Shown in pieces: positions 7,217 to 16,064 of a stretch of DNA of 64,000 nt; position 1 is the first letter of the stretch; every line of letters starts with the position of its first letter. The stretch is from positions 62,001 to 126,000 of the forward strand of contig NZ_JASAOI010000050.1 in the NCBI RefSeq assembly GCF_029953285.1, in the 5' to 3' direction. Under the pieces are notes generated by a model. It ran no database searches and had not been told where the DNA came from. It saw only the letters and a program-made list of their open reading frames with translations. This stretch comes from Yinghuangia seranimata. GTDB taxonomy: Bacteria > Actinomycetota > Actinomycetes > Streptomycetales > Streptomycetaceae. Position numbers and translations under genes: made by a program.

Positions 7217-8685
7217 GGGATTCCTTCCGTCGGTGAACGGTCTTCCGCGCCGGCCTCGCGCGGCAGCGCGCCCGGCGGTACGGGCAGGCCGTCGGCCGGC
7301 AGCAGCGCCCGCACCGCGAACCCGCGCGGCGCGCTCGGCCCGACCTCGAGGGTCCCGCCGACCGCGGTGGCCCGCTCGCGCATGCCGAGGACGCCGTGCC
7401 CGGTGCCCGAGCCGGCCGCCTCGGACCCGCCGCGGCCGTCGTCGGTGACCTCGACCTCGACGACCTTCGGCCGGTACGCGATCCGCACGGTGGCGCTCGC
7501 GCCGGGCCCGGCGTGCTTGACCGCGTTGGTCAGCGACTCCTGCACGATCCGGTACAGCGCGAGGCCGACCGGCGTGGGCAGCGCCCGCTCGCCGCCGGAC
7601 ACCTCGAGCAGCACCGGCAGCCCCGCGGTGCGGTACGACGTGACCAGCGCGCCGATGCCGTCCGCGCCGGGCGTGGGCTCGGTCGGATGGTCGGTCTCGC
7701 CGTCCTGGCGCAGCACGCCGAGCGTCGTCCGCAGCTCGGCCAGCGCGTCGCGGCTGGCCTCCTTGATGTGCACGAGCGCCTGTCGGGCCTGGCCGACGTC
7801 CTGGTCGATGACGTGCGCCGCGACCCCGGCCTGGATGTTGATCATCGCGATGCTGTGCGCGACGACGTCGTGCAGCTCGCGCGCGATGCGCATGCGCTCC
7901 GCGGTCACCCGGCGGCGCGCCTCCTCCTCGCGGTCGTGGTCGGCCCGGGCGAGCCGGGCCTGCACCTCGGCCCAGTAGGCGCGCTTGGCGCGCACCGCCT
8001 CGCCGACCGCGACGGGCAGGTAGAGCCACACCACGCCCAGGTAGTTCTCCGGGCGCAGGAACGACGAGCCGAGCACCGACAGCCGGATCACGGTGTGCGC
8101 GACGGCGATCGCGGACGCGATCCACAGCGAACGGCGCAGCCGCTCGCGCGACGCCACCGTGTACAGGGCGATCAGGGTCGGCATCAGGATCGAGCCGTCC
8201 CGGCCGTCGGCCGCCAGATAGGCGAGCTGGCCGAGCTCGGTGAGCGCCAGCACCAGCAGCGGGTGCTGGCGGCGGCGCAGCAGCACCAGGCAGGTCAGGA
8301 CCGCGATCGTCAGGTTGAGGGCGTTCGGGTGGCCGCTGACGTTGTGCTTCTGGGTCGGCGCGATGGCCCCGCCGATCACGGCGGCGGTCAGGAACACCAC
8401 GAGCACGATGTCGGACGCCCACGGGTGGCGGCGCAGCGCGCTCCCCCACTGCGACCAGCGCTGCCAGCGCGCGGCGAGGGTCTTGGTGTCGCCGCCCGCC
8501 GCGCTGTCGCACCGCGCGGTGTCGGTCGGCGTCGTGTCGGTCGGCGCGGTGTCGGGGGCCGTGCCGACAGCGCTGTCGACCCGGCGCGAGTCACCATCCG
8601 GAGCGGGCCGCACGTCCGCCCCGGCCCCGACAGGAGACAGGGGGCCCCGCGCGTCGGTGCGTACGGGGCCCTCCTGCTGCTGCAT
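7201..8685 (-). CDS. NarL-type sensor histidine kinase (system 1)
   Basis: 494 residues. The N-terminal 80 residues are a low-complexity Thr/Asp/Pro-rich cytoplasmic stretch, followed by several hydrophobic segments (about 90-230), a HisKA_3 dimerisation region with the phospho-acceptor His near residue 273 (ARELHDVVAHS), and an ATPase domain (N box NAVKHAG; G box DDGRGG near 414). The start is the ATG at 8685 with GAGGAG 6 bases upstream. It lies 42 bases after the MMPL gene, so mmpL, kinase and regulator probably form one operon. The signal is unknown. Confidence 0.92.
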   Translation of the reverse strand: MQQQEGPVRTDARGPLSPVGAGADVRPAPDGDSRRVDSAVGTAPDTAPTDTTPTDTARCDSAAGGDTKTLAARWQRWSQWGSALRRHPWASDIVLVVFLTAAVIGGAIAPTQKHNVSGHPNALNLTIAVLTCLVLLRRRQHPLLVLALTELGQLAYLAADGRDGSILMPTLIALYTVASRERLRRSLWIASAIAVAHTVIRLSVLGSSFLRPENYLGVVWLYLPVAVGEAVRAKRAYWAEVQARLARADHDREEEARRRVTAERMRIARELHDVVAHSIAMINIQAGVAAHVIDQDVGQARQALVHIKEASRDALAELRTTLGVLRQDGETDHPTEPTPGADGIGALVTSYRTAGLPVLLEVSGGERALPTPVGLALYRIVQESLTNAVKHAGPGASATVRIAYRPKVVEVEVTDDGRGGSEAAGSGTGHGVLGMRERATAVGGTLEVGPSAPRGFAVRALLPADGLPVPPGALPREAGAEDRSPTEGIPWSGC

Positions 8686-8727
8686 CACTTCTCCTCAGTG
8701 GTCCTTCGGTCCATCATCCGCCGTGCG

Positions 8728-10938
8728 TCACCGCCCGGCGAGAACCGGCTCGCGGTCCTCGTCGCCGTGCCCGCCGCCGTGCCCGGTCCGCGGGTCGGCG
8801 CCGTGCCCCGGCCACCACGCGCGGTTGCCGATCAGCGCGGTCACCGCCGGGACCAGGAACATCGACATCACGAACGCCGAGATGCAGATGCCGGCCGAGA
8901 CCGCGAAGCCCATCTCGGTCATCATGCTCATGCCGGCGAACATCAGGGAAGCGAACGTCCCGGCAAGGATGACACCCGCAGCGGCGATCGAGGGGCCCGC
9001 GTGCTCGATGGCGAGCGCCGCGGCCTTGCGCGGCTTGTGCCCCTCCTGCGCCTCCTCGCGCAGGCGCGCCACCATCAGGATGTTGTAGTCCGTCCCGATC
9101 GCGACCACGAACATGTAGATCATGATCGGCAGCGAGAACATCACGCCGGCCTTGTCGGCGAGCCCCTGGAAGACCAGCACCGTCGCGCCGAGGGTCGACG
9201 CGTAGCCGAGCACCACCGCGAGCATCAGGTACCAGGGTGCCACGACGCTGCGCAGCAGCAGGCCGAGGATCAGCGCGATCAGCAAGCCGGCCACCGGGAA
9301 GATGACCTTCATGTCGTGGTTGGTCGCGGTGCGCACGTCGGTGAACTGCGCGGTCGCGCCGCCGACGACGACGTCCGTGCCGGCCGGGGCCGTCCGGTCC
9401 GCGGTCGCGCGCAGCGGCTTGATCGCGTCGAGCGCCGCGTTGGTGTACGGGCTCTCCTTGAGGACCAGCTGGATTTCGGCGGACATGCCGTCGCCGCTGT
9501 ACGTGACGTACCGCTTGGGCTCGTCCGGCTTGGAGACCGCCTTGACCGCACCGACGCCGTCCGCCTTGCCCAGGGAGTCGGCGTACGCGTCGACGACCTC
9601 GTGGTCGAGCGGCTGGTCGGTCTTGGACGAGACGTACACCTGCGTCGGGTTGAGCATGCCCGCCGGGAAGCCGGACTGCATGTCCTTCATGGCCTTGGCC
9701 GACTCGGTGTTGCTCGGCAGCTGCCCGATCTGGTCGTAGTCCGCCTTGAAGCCGAGCAGGCCGGACGCGAGCGCGACCATGATCACACCGGAGACCACCG
9801 CGACGGCGACCGGCTTGCGGCCGGTGAGCGCGCCGAGCTTCGCGAACGTGGTGCCCTCGGGCTGCTTCTGCCAGCCCTTCGACGGCCAGAACACCTTCGG
9901 GCCGAGCAGCGACACGACGGCCGGGACCAGGGTGAGGCCGGCGATCGCCATGACGATGACCGCGATGGCGAGGCCGGGGCCCATCGACCGGAAGCTGCCG
10001 AGCGTGGCGAGCAGCATCGCGCCGAACGCGATGACGACCGCGCCGGCCGCCGAAGCGATGGCCTCGCCGACGCGCTCGACCGCGACGATCATGGCCTGCT
10101 TCTTGTCGTCGCCAGCCCGGAGCCGCTCCCGGTACCGGAACAACAGGAAGAGGATGTAGTCGGTGCCGATGCCGAACAGCACCACGATGAGGATGGTCTG
10201 CAAGGACTGCTCGACCTGGAAGTCGAACGCCTTGCCCGCCATCGCGATCACCGCCGGGGCCACCATCGCGACCAGGCCGACCACGACGATCGGCAGGAAC
10301 GCGGCGACCGGGCTGCGGTAGATGAGCAGCAGCAGGACCAGGATCAGCACGATCGTCACGATGCCGACGATCGCCTCGGCCTTCTTGAAGGCGTCCTGGT
10401 TGTCGAGCATCATCGCGGGCCCGCCGGTGTAGCCGGCCTTCAGGTCGGTGCCCTGGAGCAGCGGCTTGGTCTTCTCACGAAGGTCCTTGACCGCGTCGTT
10501 GACCTTGGTGTCCTGAGCGTTGCCCTTGATGGTGACGTTCATCAAGTGGATCTTCTTGTTCTCGGACACCTGCCCGGCGGCCAGCGACGTGATGTCACCG
10601 ACCTTCTGCTGGTCGGCGGGCGCCGTCGTCACCGTGGCGTCGTGCAGCCTGCCGGCGATCTCCCGGACCTTGGCCTCGTCGGCCGGGGTCAGCGGAGCGC
10701 CGTCGGCGCGCTTGAAGATCGTCAGCGCGCTCTGGTCCTTGGACTGCGGGAACTGCTTCTCCGCGAGATCGGCCGCCTGGACGGACTCGTACTTGTCGGG
10801 CAGGAAGCTCGCCGTGTCCTGGTTGGTGATGTCCGACAGCTTCGGGGCGAACGCCACCAGGGCGACCGCGGCCACGAGCCATGCGGCGATGACCTTCCAG
10901 GGATGGTGGACGACGAGCCTTCCGAGTCGTCCGAACAT
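8728..10938 (-). CDS. MMPL/RND-family transporter
   Basis: 736 residues, the short actinobacterial MMPL form. It has a membrane segment at the N-terminus (WKVIAAWLVAAVALVAF), a large extracytoplasmic loop, six membrane helices, a second extracytoplasmic loop and a second block of helices: the duplicated RND plan. MMPL proteins export lipids, siderophores or drugs using the proton gradient; conserved Asp/Tyr pairs are seen in FGIGTDYILFLLFRYRE and AIGTDYNILMVARLRE. The start is the ATG at 10938 preceded by AAGGAG. It is the first gene of a likely operon with two-component system 1, and an inverted repeat lies upstream at 10991-11005. Confidence 0.92.
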   Translation of the reverse strand: MFGRLGRLVVHHPWKVIAAWLVAAVALVAFAPKLSDITNQDTASFLPDKYESVQAADLAEKQFPQSKDQSALTIFKRADGAPLTPADEAKVREIAGRLHDATVTTAPADQQKVGDITSLAAGQVSENKKIHLMNVTIKGNAQDTKVNDAVKDLREKTKPLLQGTDLKAGYTGGPAMMLDNQDAFKKAEAIVGIVTIVLILVLLLLIYRSPVAAFLPIVVVGLVAMVAPAVIAMAGKAFDFQVEQSLQTILIVVLFGIGTDYILFLLFRYRERLRAGDDKKQAMIVAVERVGEAIASAAGAVVIAFGAMLLATLGSFRSMGPGLAIAVIVMAIAGLTLVPAVVSLLGPKVFWPSKGWQKQPEGTTFAKLGALTGRKPVAVAVVSGVIMVALASGLLGFKADYDQIGQLPSNTESAKAMKDMQSGFPAGMLNPTQVYVSSKTDQPLDHEVVDAYADSLGKADGVGAVKAVSKPDEPKRYVTYSGDGMSAEIQLVLKESPYTNAALDAIKPLRATADRTAPAGTDVVVGGATAQFTDVRTATNHDMKVIFPVAGLLIALILGLLLRSVVAPWYLMLAVVLGYASTLGATVLVFQGLADKAGVMFSLPIMIYMFVVAIGTDYNILMVARLREEAQEGHKPRKAAALAIEHAGPSIAAAGVILAGTFASLMFAGMSMMTEMGFAVSAGICISAFVMSMFLVPAVTALIGNRAWWPGHGADPRTGHGGGHGDEDREPVLAGR

Positions 10939-10990
10939 GCTCTCTCTCCTTCGACCGCTGCGGCTGGCAACGTTCGAAGGTAGGGAGATA

Positions 10991-11005
10991 TGTGTGCTAT
11001 ACACA
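10991..11005. promoter_or_regulatory. Inverted repeat upstream of the MMPL gene
   Basis: TGTGT-GCTAT-ACACA: two 5-base arms around 5 bases, in an AT-richer patch 53 bases upstream of the MMPL start. It has the size and place of a repressor or response-regulator site. No sigma promoter could be set around it with confidence. Confidence 0.35.
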
Positions 11006-11139
11006 AACCCAGAACCCGCAGGTCAGAGAAGTTCCACCCGCTGAACGAGGCACCCGCACGCCCCTCGCAGAAGCCGCCCCCGGGGCGTACTACAGCGGGA
11101 GTACGGGCCCCCGGTTCCGTGGTCCCCGCGCCCCCGAGG

Positions 11140-11784
11140 TCAGGCGTTCAGGTACGCCAGCACCGCGAGCACCCGCCGGTTGTCGTCGTCCGACGCGTGG
11201 ACGCCGAGCTTCCCGAAGATGCTCGTCGTGTGCTTGCTGACCGCGCCCTCCGAGACGAAGAGCTGCTTCGCGATCGCCGCGTTCGACCGGCCCTGCGCCA
11301 TCAGCTCCAGCACCTCCCGCTCGCGCTCGGTCAGCTGCGCCAGCGGCGCCTTCTGCGTGTTGTGCGCGAGCAGCTTCGAGATGACCTCGGGGTCCATCGC
11401 GGTGCCGCCGGCCGCGACCCGGTTCACCGCCTCGACGAACTGGCCGGTGTCGAACACCCGGTCCTTCAGCAGGTAGCCGACCCCGCCCGACCCGTCGGCG
11501 AGCAACTCCCGCGCGTACAGCTGCTCGACGTACTGCGACAGCACCAGCACCGGCAGCCCGGGAACACGACGACGGGCCTCCAGCGCCGCCTGGAGGCCCT
11601 CATCGGTGAACGTGGGGGGCAGTCGTACGTCGACGACCGCGACATCGGGTTTGTGCTCGACCAGCGCCTTGAGCAGTTCCGGCCCGTTGTCCACGGCCGC
11701 GACGATGTCGCAGCCGTGGGCTTCGAGCAGGCGGACCAGCCCGTCCCTCAGGAGGGCGAGGTCTTCGGCGAGGACAACTCGCAC
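11140..11784 (-). CDS. NarL/FixJ-family response regulator (system 2)
   Basis: 214 residues: receiver domain with Glu7-Asp8 and phospho-acceptor Asp52 (AVVDVRLPPT), then a LuxR-type HTH (LTEREREVLELMAQGRSNAAIAKQL). The GTG start at 11784 lies inside the 3' end of the kinase gene (37-base overlap), a typical coupled arrangement. The LPPTFTDEGL motif is that of the DesR/LiaR-like actinobacterial regulators paired with HDGAQ-type kinases. Confidence 0.93.
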   Translation of the reverse strand: MRVVLAEDLALLRDGLVRLLEAHGCDIVAAVDNGPELLKALVEHKPDVAVVDVRLPPTFTDEGLQAALEARRRVPGLPVLVLSQYVEQLYARELLADGSGGVGYLLKDRVFDTGQFVEAVNRVAAGGTAMDPEVISKLLAHNTQKAPLAQLTEREREVLELMAQGRSNAAIAKQLFVSEGAVSKHTTSIFGKLGVHASDDDNRRVLAVLAYLNA

Positions 11785-13040
11785 GGCAGCTCCATGGTCA
11801 CCGTCGTCGGGCCGCCCTCGGGGGAGTCGAGGGCGAGTGTCCCGTCGAATGTACCCAGCCGCCGCTCGATGCCGCGAAGTCCCGTGCCCTTGTTGAGCGA
11901 CGCACCGCCGCGGCCGTCGTCGATGACGTCGATGTGCAGGCGCCCGGCCCGGTAGCGCAGGTCGACCCACACGTTGCGGGCGCCGGAGTGCTTGGCCGCG
12001 TTGGTCAGCACCTCCATGACCGCGAAGTACGCCGCAGACTCGACCGGCGCCGGCGGACGACCCGAAAGCGCCACCGTCACCTCGACGTTCAGCGGGCTCT
12101 CCAGCGCGATCGCCCGCACCGCGTCGCCCAGGCCGCGGTCCGCCAGGACCGGCGGGTGGATGCCGCGCACCAGGTCGCGCAGTTCGTGCAGGGCCTTCGC
12201 CGACGCCTCACGGGTCTCGCTCAGCAGCTGCCGCGCCGCCTCGGGGTTGCTCTCCATCAGGCTTTCGGCCGCACCCAGGTTCATCCCCATCGCGACCAGC
12301 CGGGCCTGCGCACCGTCGTGCAAGTCGCGCTCGATGCGCCGCAGTTCGGCGGCCGAGGCGTCGACCGCGGCCGAGCGGGTGTCGGTCAGGTGGGCGACCC
12401 GCAGCAGCATCTCGGCCTTCTTGGTGGGCGCCAGCAGCGAACGCGTGAACAGAGCGTGCGCCTTGAGCATCGCCGGGGCGATCGCGAAGCCGACCACGAC
12501 GTACGCCATACCGAGGAACACCGCCATGACCGCGCGGCTGTCGCTGTCGACCTTGAGGAACGTGTACCAGCCGCTGTCCCCGGCCTCGGTGATCGGCTTC
12601 CACAGGAACGGCTGCAGCATCCCGAACACGCCCTCGGCGATGAACCCGAGCGCCATGATCGCCAGCGCCAGCCCGACCGCCAGGTCGGCGAGCGTCCACA
12701 GCAGGTCACGCCACGTCGCCGGGTCGGTCAGCATCCAGCGCAGACGCTGCACGACACCGGGGATGCCGCTGTCGAAGTGCGGCCGCGGGCGGTACGGCTC
12801 GGCGATGCGGACGCCCGTCCACGCCTCGCTGCGCCGCCGCGCGTGGTTGGCCAGCCCCCGGGTCGCGCTCACCAGCACCGGCACCACCAAAACGCCGATA
12901 CCGATGATCATCAGCGGCAGGAACGTCACCGTCAGGCAGAACAGCACCAGCCCGAGGACCATCGACGGCACCAGCGCGAGCCCGCGCACCGCGTCGACGC
13001 CGCCCGCGCGGATCCGCGCCCCGATCCCCTTGCCGTTCAT
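11748..13040 (-). CDS. HDGAQ-type sensor histidine kinase (system 2)
   Basis: 430 residues. There are hydrophobic pairs near residues 20-65 and 120-210 (an N-terminal 'sensor'-type membrane domain), then ERDLHDGAQARLVAMGMNLG with the phospho-acceptor His at about 238, NAAKHSGA as N box and DDGRGG near 372. Such kinases usually sense cell-envelope state. The start is the ATG at 13040 with GAGGAGG upstream. It is divergent from the DHA2 exporter at 13282, which may be its target. Confidence 0.92.
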   Translation of the reverse strand: MNGKGIGARIRAGGVDAVRGLALVPSMVLGLVLFCLTVTFLPLMIIGIGVLVVPVLVSATRGLANHARRRSEAWTGVRIAEPYRPRPHFDSGIPGVVQRLRWMLTDPATWRDLLWTLADLAVGLALAIMALGFIAEGVFGMLQPFLWKPITEAGDSGWYTFLKVDSDSRAVMAVFLGMAYVVVGFAIAPAMLKAHALFTRSLLAPTKKAEMLLRVAHLTDTRSAAVDASAAELRRIERDLHDGAQARLVAMGMNLGAAESLMESNPEAARQLLSETREASAKALHELRDLVRGIHPPVLADRGLGDAVRAIALESPLNVEVTVALSGRPPAPVESAAYFAVMEVLTNAAKHSGARNVWVDLRYRAGRLHIDVIDDGRGGASLNKGTGLRGIERRLGTFDGTLALDSPEGGPTTVTMELPCELSSPKTSPS

Positions 13041-13190
13041 CGTTCCTCCTCGGCGATGTTGCCCTGACCTCGGGCTTCTTCCTACACCAGAGAGTCTGCC
13101 GAGGCCCCGCTCCGGGGGCACTGGCTCCCGCCCCCGATCCGGGGTGGGCCTGAACCCACCCCTTCCCCCGGGCTGCCCACCCCCACCGCT

Positions 13191-13260
13191 GACTGCCGCT
13201 GACCGCCGCTGACCGAGGTGCGCCGGACACGGTCAGCGCACGGTCGGCACCCGGTCAGCG
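13191..13260. repeat. Cluster of direct and inverted GCTGACC elements between kinase 2 and the MFS gene
   Basis: CGCTGACTG, then CGCTGACCG twice in direct repeat (the last at 13207-13215), then CGGTCAGCG twice in inverse orientation (13230-13238 and 13252-13260), all within 70 bases ending 21 bases before the exporter start. The arrangement of five copies facing one another suggests a multi-site operator, perhaps for response regulator 2. This is inference from the pattern alone. Confidence 0.45.
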
Positions 13261-13281
13261 GCCCCCGGCACAGTCCTTCCC

Positions 13282-14859
13282 ATGACGACGAACACCACAG
13301 CCACCGGGATCTCGAACGGCCGCAAGTGGGGCACGCTGGCGATCGGCTGCCTGGCCGCTCTCATGCTCACCATCGACATGGGGGCGCTGCACCTGGCGAT
13401 CCCCGGGCTGATCAACGACCTCGACCCGAGCTCCACCCAGCTGCTGTGGATCGCGGACGGCTACGGGTTCGCGCTCGCCGGCCTGCTGGTCACCATGGGC
13501 TGGCTCGGCGACCGGATCGGCCGCAAGCGGCTGCTGCTCGCCGGCACGGCGGCGTTCAGCGTCGCGTCGGTCCTCACCGCGTACGCGACGACGCCGGAGA
13601 TGCTGATCGCGGCGCGCGCCCTGCTCGGCGTCGCGGGTGCCACGATCATGCCGTCCACGCTGTCGCTGATCCGCAACGTCTTCACCGACCCGAAGGAGCG
13701 CACCGCCGCGGTCGGCATCTGGAGCGGTGTCAGCGGCGCGGGCGTCGGGCTCGGCCCGATCCTCGGCGGCCTGATGCTCGACCACTTCTGGTGGGGCTCG
13801 GTGTTCCTGGTCAACCTGCCGATCATGGCGGTGCTGTTCGTCGCGGGCCTGATCGTGCTCCCCGAGTCGCGCAACCCCCGCCCGGGCCGCCTGGACGTGC
13901 CGAGCGTCCCGCTGTCGATCGTCGGCATCCTGGGCCTGGTCTACGCCGTCAAGGAGGCCGCGCACGGCGGCGTCGCCCAGAACTCCGTGCTGGTCTCCGC
14001 GCTGATCGGCGCCGTCGCGCTCACGCTGTTCGTCGTCCGCCAGACCCGGGTCGAGGAGCCGCTGATCGACGTCCGGCTGTTCCGTGAGCGGGCGTTCGCC
14101 GGCGCGATCACCGCCAACGCGTTCGCGATGTTCGCGCTCGTCGCCCAGTCGCTGATCTTCGCGCAGTACTTCCAGTTCGTGCTGGGCTGGTCGCCGCTCA
14201 AGTCCGGCCTGGCCGGCCTGCCCGGCGCGGTCGCCGCGATGACCGGCGGCGCGCTCGCCGCGGGACTCATCACCAAGCTCGGCCGCGGCCGCACCATCGG
14301 CCTCGGACTGGCCGTCTCCGCCGCCGGGTTCACGCTCTACACGCTGACCGGCACCGCTTCGAACTACCCCACGCTGGTCGCCGCGATGCTGCCGGTCGGC
14401 TTCGGGATGGGCATGGCGATGACCGTCACCGCCGACATGGTCCTCGCGGCTGTGCCGAAGGAGCGCGCCGGTGCCGCCTCCGCGATCTCCGAGACCGCGA
14501 CCGAACTCGGCGGCGCGCTCGGCATGGCGGTCCTCGGCTCCGTCTTGAACAGCGCCTACCGCGGCAACCTGGAGCTGCCCGCCGGCGTCCCGGCCGAGAG
14601 CGCGGACGGCGCCAAGGACTCGCTCGGCGGCGCGGTCGTCGGCGCGGCGCACCTGCCCGGCGACCTCGCCGGCCGGGTCGTGGACGCGGCGCAGCACGCC
14701 TTCGTCGGCGGCATGCACGTCGCCGCGCTGGTCAGCGCGGGGCTGGCCCTGCTGACCGCGGTGGCCGCGACGTACGCCCTGCGCGGTGTGCCGGCCACCA
14801 TCGAGGAGAACGACGCCGACGAGGCGGACACGGCGCAGGAGGTCGCGCTGGTCGCCTGA
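13282..14859 (+). CDS. DHA2-family (14-TM) MFS drug exporter
   Basis: 525 residues. The QacA/SmvA-like start TIDMGALHLAIPGL has an Asp in TM1, motif A is GDRIGRKRLLLAG, and the antiporter motif C is GAGVGLGPILGG; about 14 hydrophobic segments can be counted. DHA2 pumps exchange protons for cationic drugs, dyes or antibiotics. The ATG at 13282 has no obvious ribosome site, so a very short leader or another start is possible. It is divergent from two-component system 2 and followed by a strong hairpin. Confidence 0.92.
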   Translation: MTTNTTATGISNGRKWGTLAIGCLAALMLTIDMGALHLAIPGLINDLDPSSTQLLWIADGYGFALAGLLVTMGWLGDRIGRKRLLLAGTAAFSVASVLTAYATTPEMLIAARALLGVAGATIMPSTLSLIRNVFTDPKERTAAVGIWSGVSGAGVGLGPILGGLMLDHFWWGSVFLVNLPIMAVLFVAGLIVLPESRNPRPGRLDVPSVPLSIVGILGLVYAVKEAAHGGVAQNSVLVSALIGAVALTLFVVRQTRVEEPLIDVRLFRERAFAGAITANAFAMFALVAQSLIFAQYFQFVLGWSPLKSGLAGLPGAVAAMTGGALAAGLITKLGRGRTIGLGLAVSAAGFTLYTLTGTASNYPTLVAAMLPVGFGMGMAMTVTADMVLAAVPKERAGAASAISETATELGGALGMAVLGSVLNSAYRGNLELPAGVPAESADGAKDSLGGAVVGAAHLPGDLAGRVVDAAQHAFVGGMHVAALVSAGLALLTAVAATYALRGVPATIEENDADEADTAQEVALVA

Positions 14860-14874
14860 CCGGACGAGACACCG

Positions 14875-14904
14875 CGCGGGGCCCGGCTTCGGCCGGGCCC
14901 CGCG
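14875..14904 (+). terminator. Terminator after the DHA2 exporter
   Basis: CGCGGGGCCCGGC and GCCGGGCCCCGCG form a perfect 13-bp GC stem closed by a TTCG-type loop, 15 bases after the MFS stop. It is an intrinsic-type streptomycete terminator without a U tract. Confidence 0.8.
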
Positions 14905-15055
14905 TGCGTTCTGCGGGGTCCCGCGGGCCCGCCACGCGATGGCCGATTACCGCCAGCCGCCACCCACACGATGCCGCAGTCTTGAGGTCAGGTGATCGAC
15001 ACGCCGGGCCCGGCAGACACCCCAACACCCCTCCCCCACAAGGAAAGGCACCACC

Positions 15056-15817
15056 ATGTCTGCTCGCTTCGACGCCAAGGTCGTTCTCGTCACGGGTGGC
15101 ACGTCGGGCATCGGCCTCGCCGTCGCGGAGCGCGTCGCCTCCGAAGGCGCCCGCGTCGTCATCGCCGGACGCCGCAAGGACGTCGGTGAGGAGGTGGTGG
15201 CCAAGCTCCGCGCCCAGGACGCGTGGGCGACGTTCGTCCGCACCGACCTGACCGTCGAAGACGAGGTGGCCGCGCTGGTCGCCGCCACCGTCTCCGAATT
15301 CGGCCGCCTGGACGCCGCGTTCAACAACGTCGGAGGCGTCAACGCCTACGGCGACATCCAGGACGTCGCCACCGAGAGCTGGAACGCCGAACTCGACCAC
15401 AACCTCAACTCGGTGTTCTACAGCCTCAAGCACCAGATCCCCGCGATGCTCGCGAACGGCGGCGGCGCCATCGTCAACAACGCGTCCAACCTGGGCGTCG
15501 TCGGCATGGGCATGGTCGCGCCGTACGTCGCCGCCAAGCACGCCGTCGTCGGCCTGACCCGCGCGACCGCGCTGGAGACCGCCGCGCAGGGCGTCCGCGT
15601 CAACGCCATCACCAGCGGCGGCGTGGACACCCCGCTGTTCCGCGCGTCGATGGGCACCACCGAGGAGGCCGTCGCGCACATCGCGTCGCTCCACCCGATG
15701 GAGCGCATCGCGCAGCCCGAGGAGATCGCCGCGTCCGTCGCGTTCCTGCTCAGCGACGAGGCGTCCTTCATCACCGGCGCCGCACTCGCGATCGACGGCG
15801 GCTTCACCGCCCGCTGA
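15056..15817 (+). CDS. Short-chain dehydrogenase/reductase (SDR)
   Basis: 253 residues, classical SDR. The cofactor motif TGGTSGIG is at 13-20, the NNVGG variant of NNAG follows, and Ser144, Tyr157 and Lys161 (YVAAK) form the catalytic set; the C-terminus is GAALAIDGGFTAR. The GRRKD stretch after beta-2 (Arg-Arg) suggests NADP(H). The substrate is unknown. It starts at the ATG at 15056 with AAGGA upstream. A strong hairpin follows, so it appears to be monocistronic. Confidence 0.92.
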   Translation: MSARFDAKVVLVTGGTSGIGLAVAERVASEGARVVIAGRRKDVGEEVVAKLRAQDAWATFVRTDLTVEDEVAALVAATVSEFGRLDAAFNNVGGVNAYGDIQDVATESWNAELDHNLNSVFYSLKHQIPAMLANGGGAIVNNASNLGVVGMGMVAPYVAAKHAVVGLTRATALETAAQGVRVNAITSGGVDTPLFRASMGTTEEAVAHIASLHPMERIAQPEEIAASVAFLLSDEASFITGAALAIDGGFTAR

Positions 15818-15843
15818 CCCGGCGGGGGGTCTCCGACCTGCTG

Positions 15844-15881
15844 CCCGAAGGGGACTTCCGGGGCGCGAAGTCCCCTTCGGG
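15844..15881 (+). terminator. Terminator after the SDR gene
   Basis: CCCGAAGGGGACTTC and GAAGTCCCCTTCGGG form a perfect 15-bp stem with an 8-base loop, 27 bases after the SDR stop. Confidence 0.85.
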
Positions 15882-16064
15882 CGGTCCCTTTCGGCGGTCA
15901 CTAGTACTCCCGGTCCTAGCCACACCGCTCCGCTCCTCAGCCCAGTGGCACGCCGACAGACTCGTTCCTGTCAGGAAGCGCAGCACGCACCACCGGGCAT
16001 CCGCCCGGACGCCGGCCGCCACCATGCCCCCCCTTGCGGGGGCCACAGGAAAGAGGGTGAACGA

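Noticed and set aside
7396-10983. Very long plus-strand open frame (about 1195 codons)
   Set aside because: It lies antisense to the clear kinase and MMPL genes and its protein is a His/Arg/Gln/Asp-rich low-complexity product typical of antisense frames in high-GC DNA.
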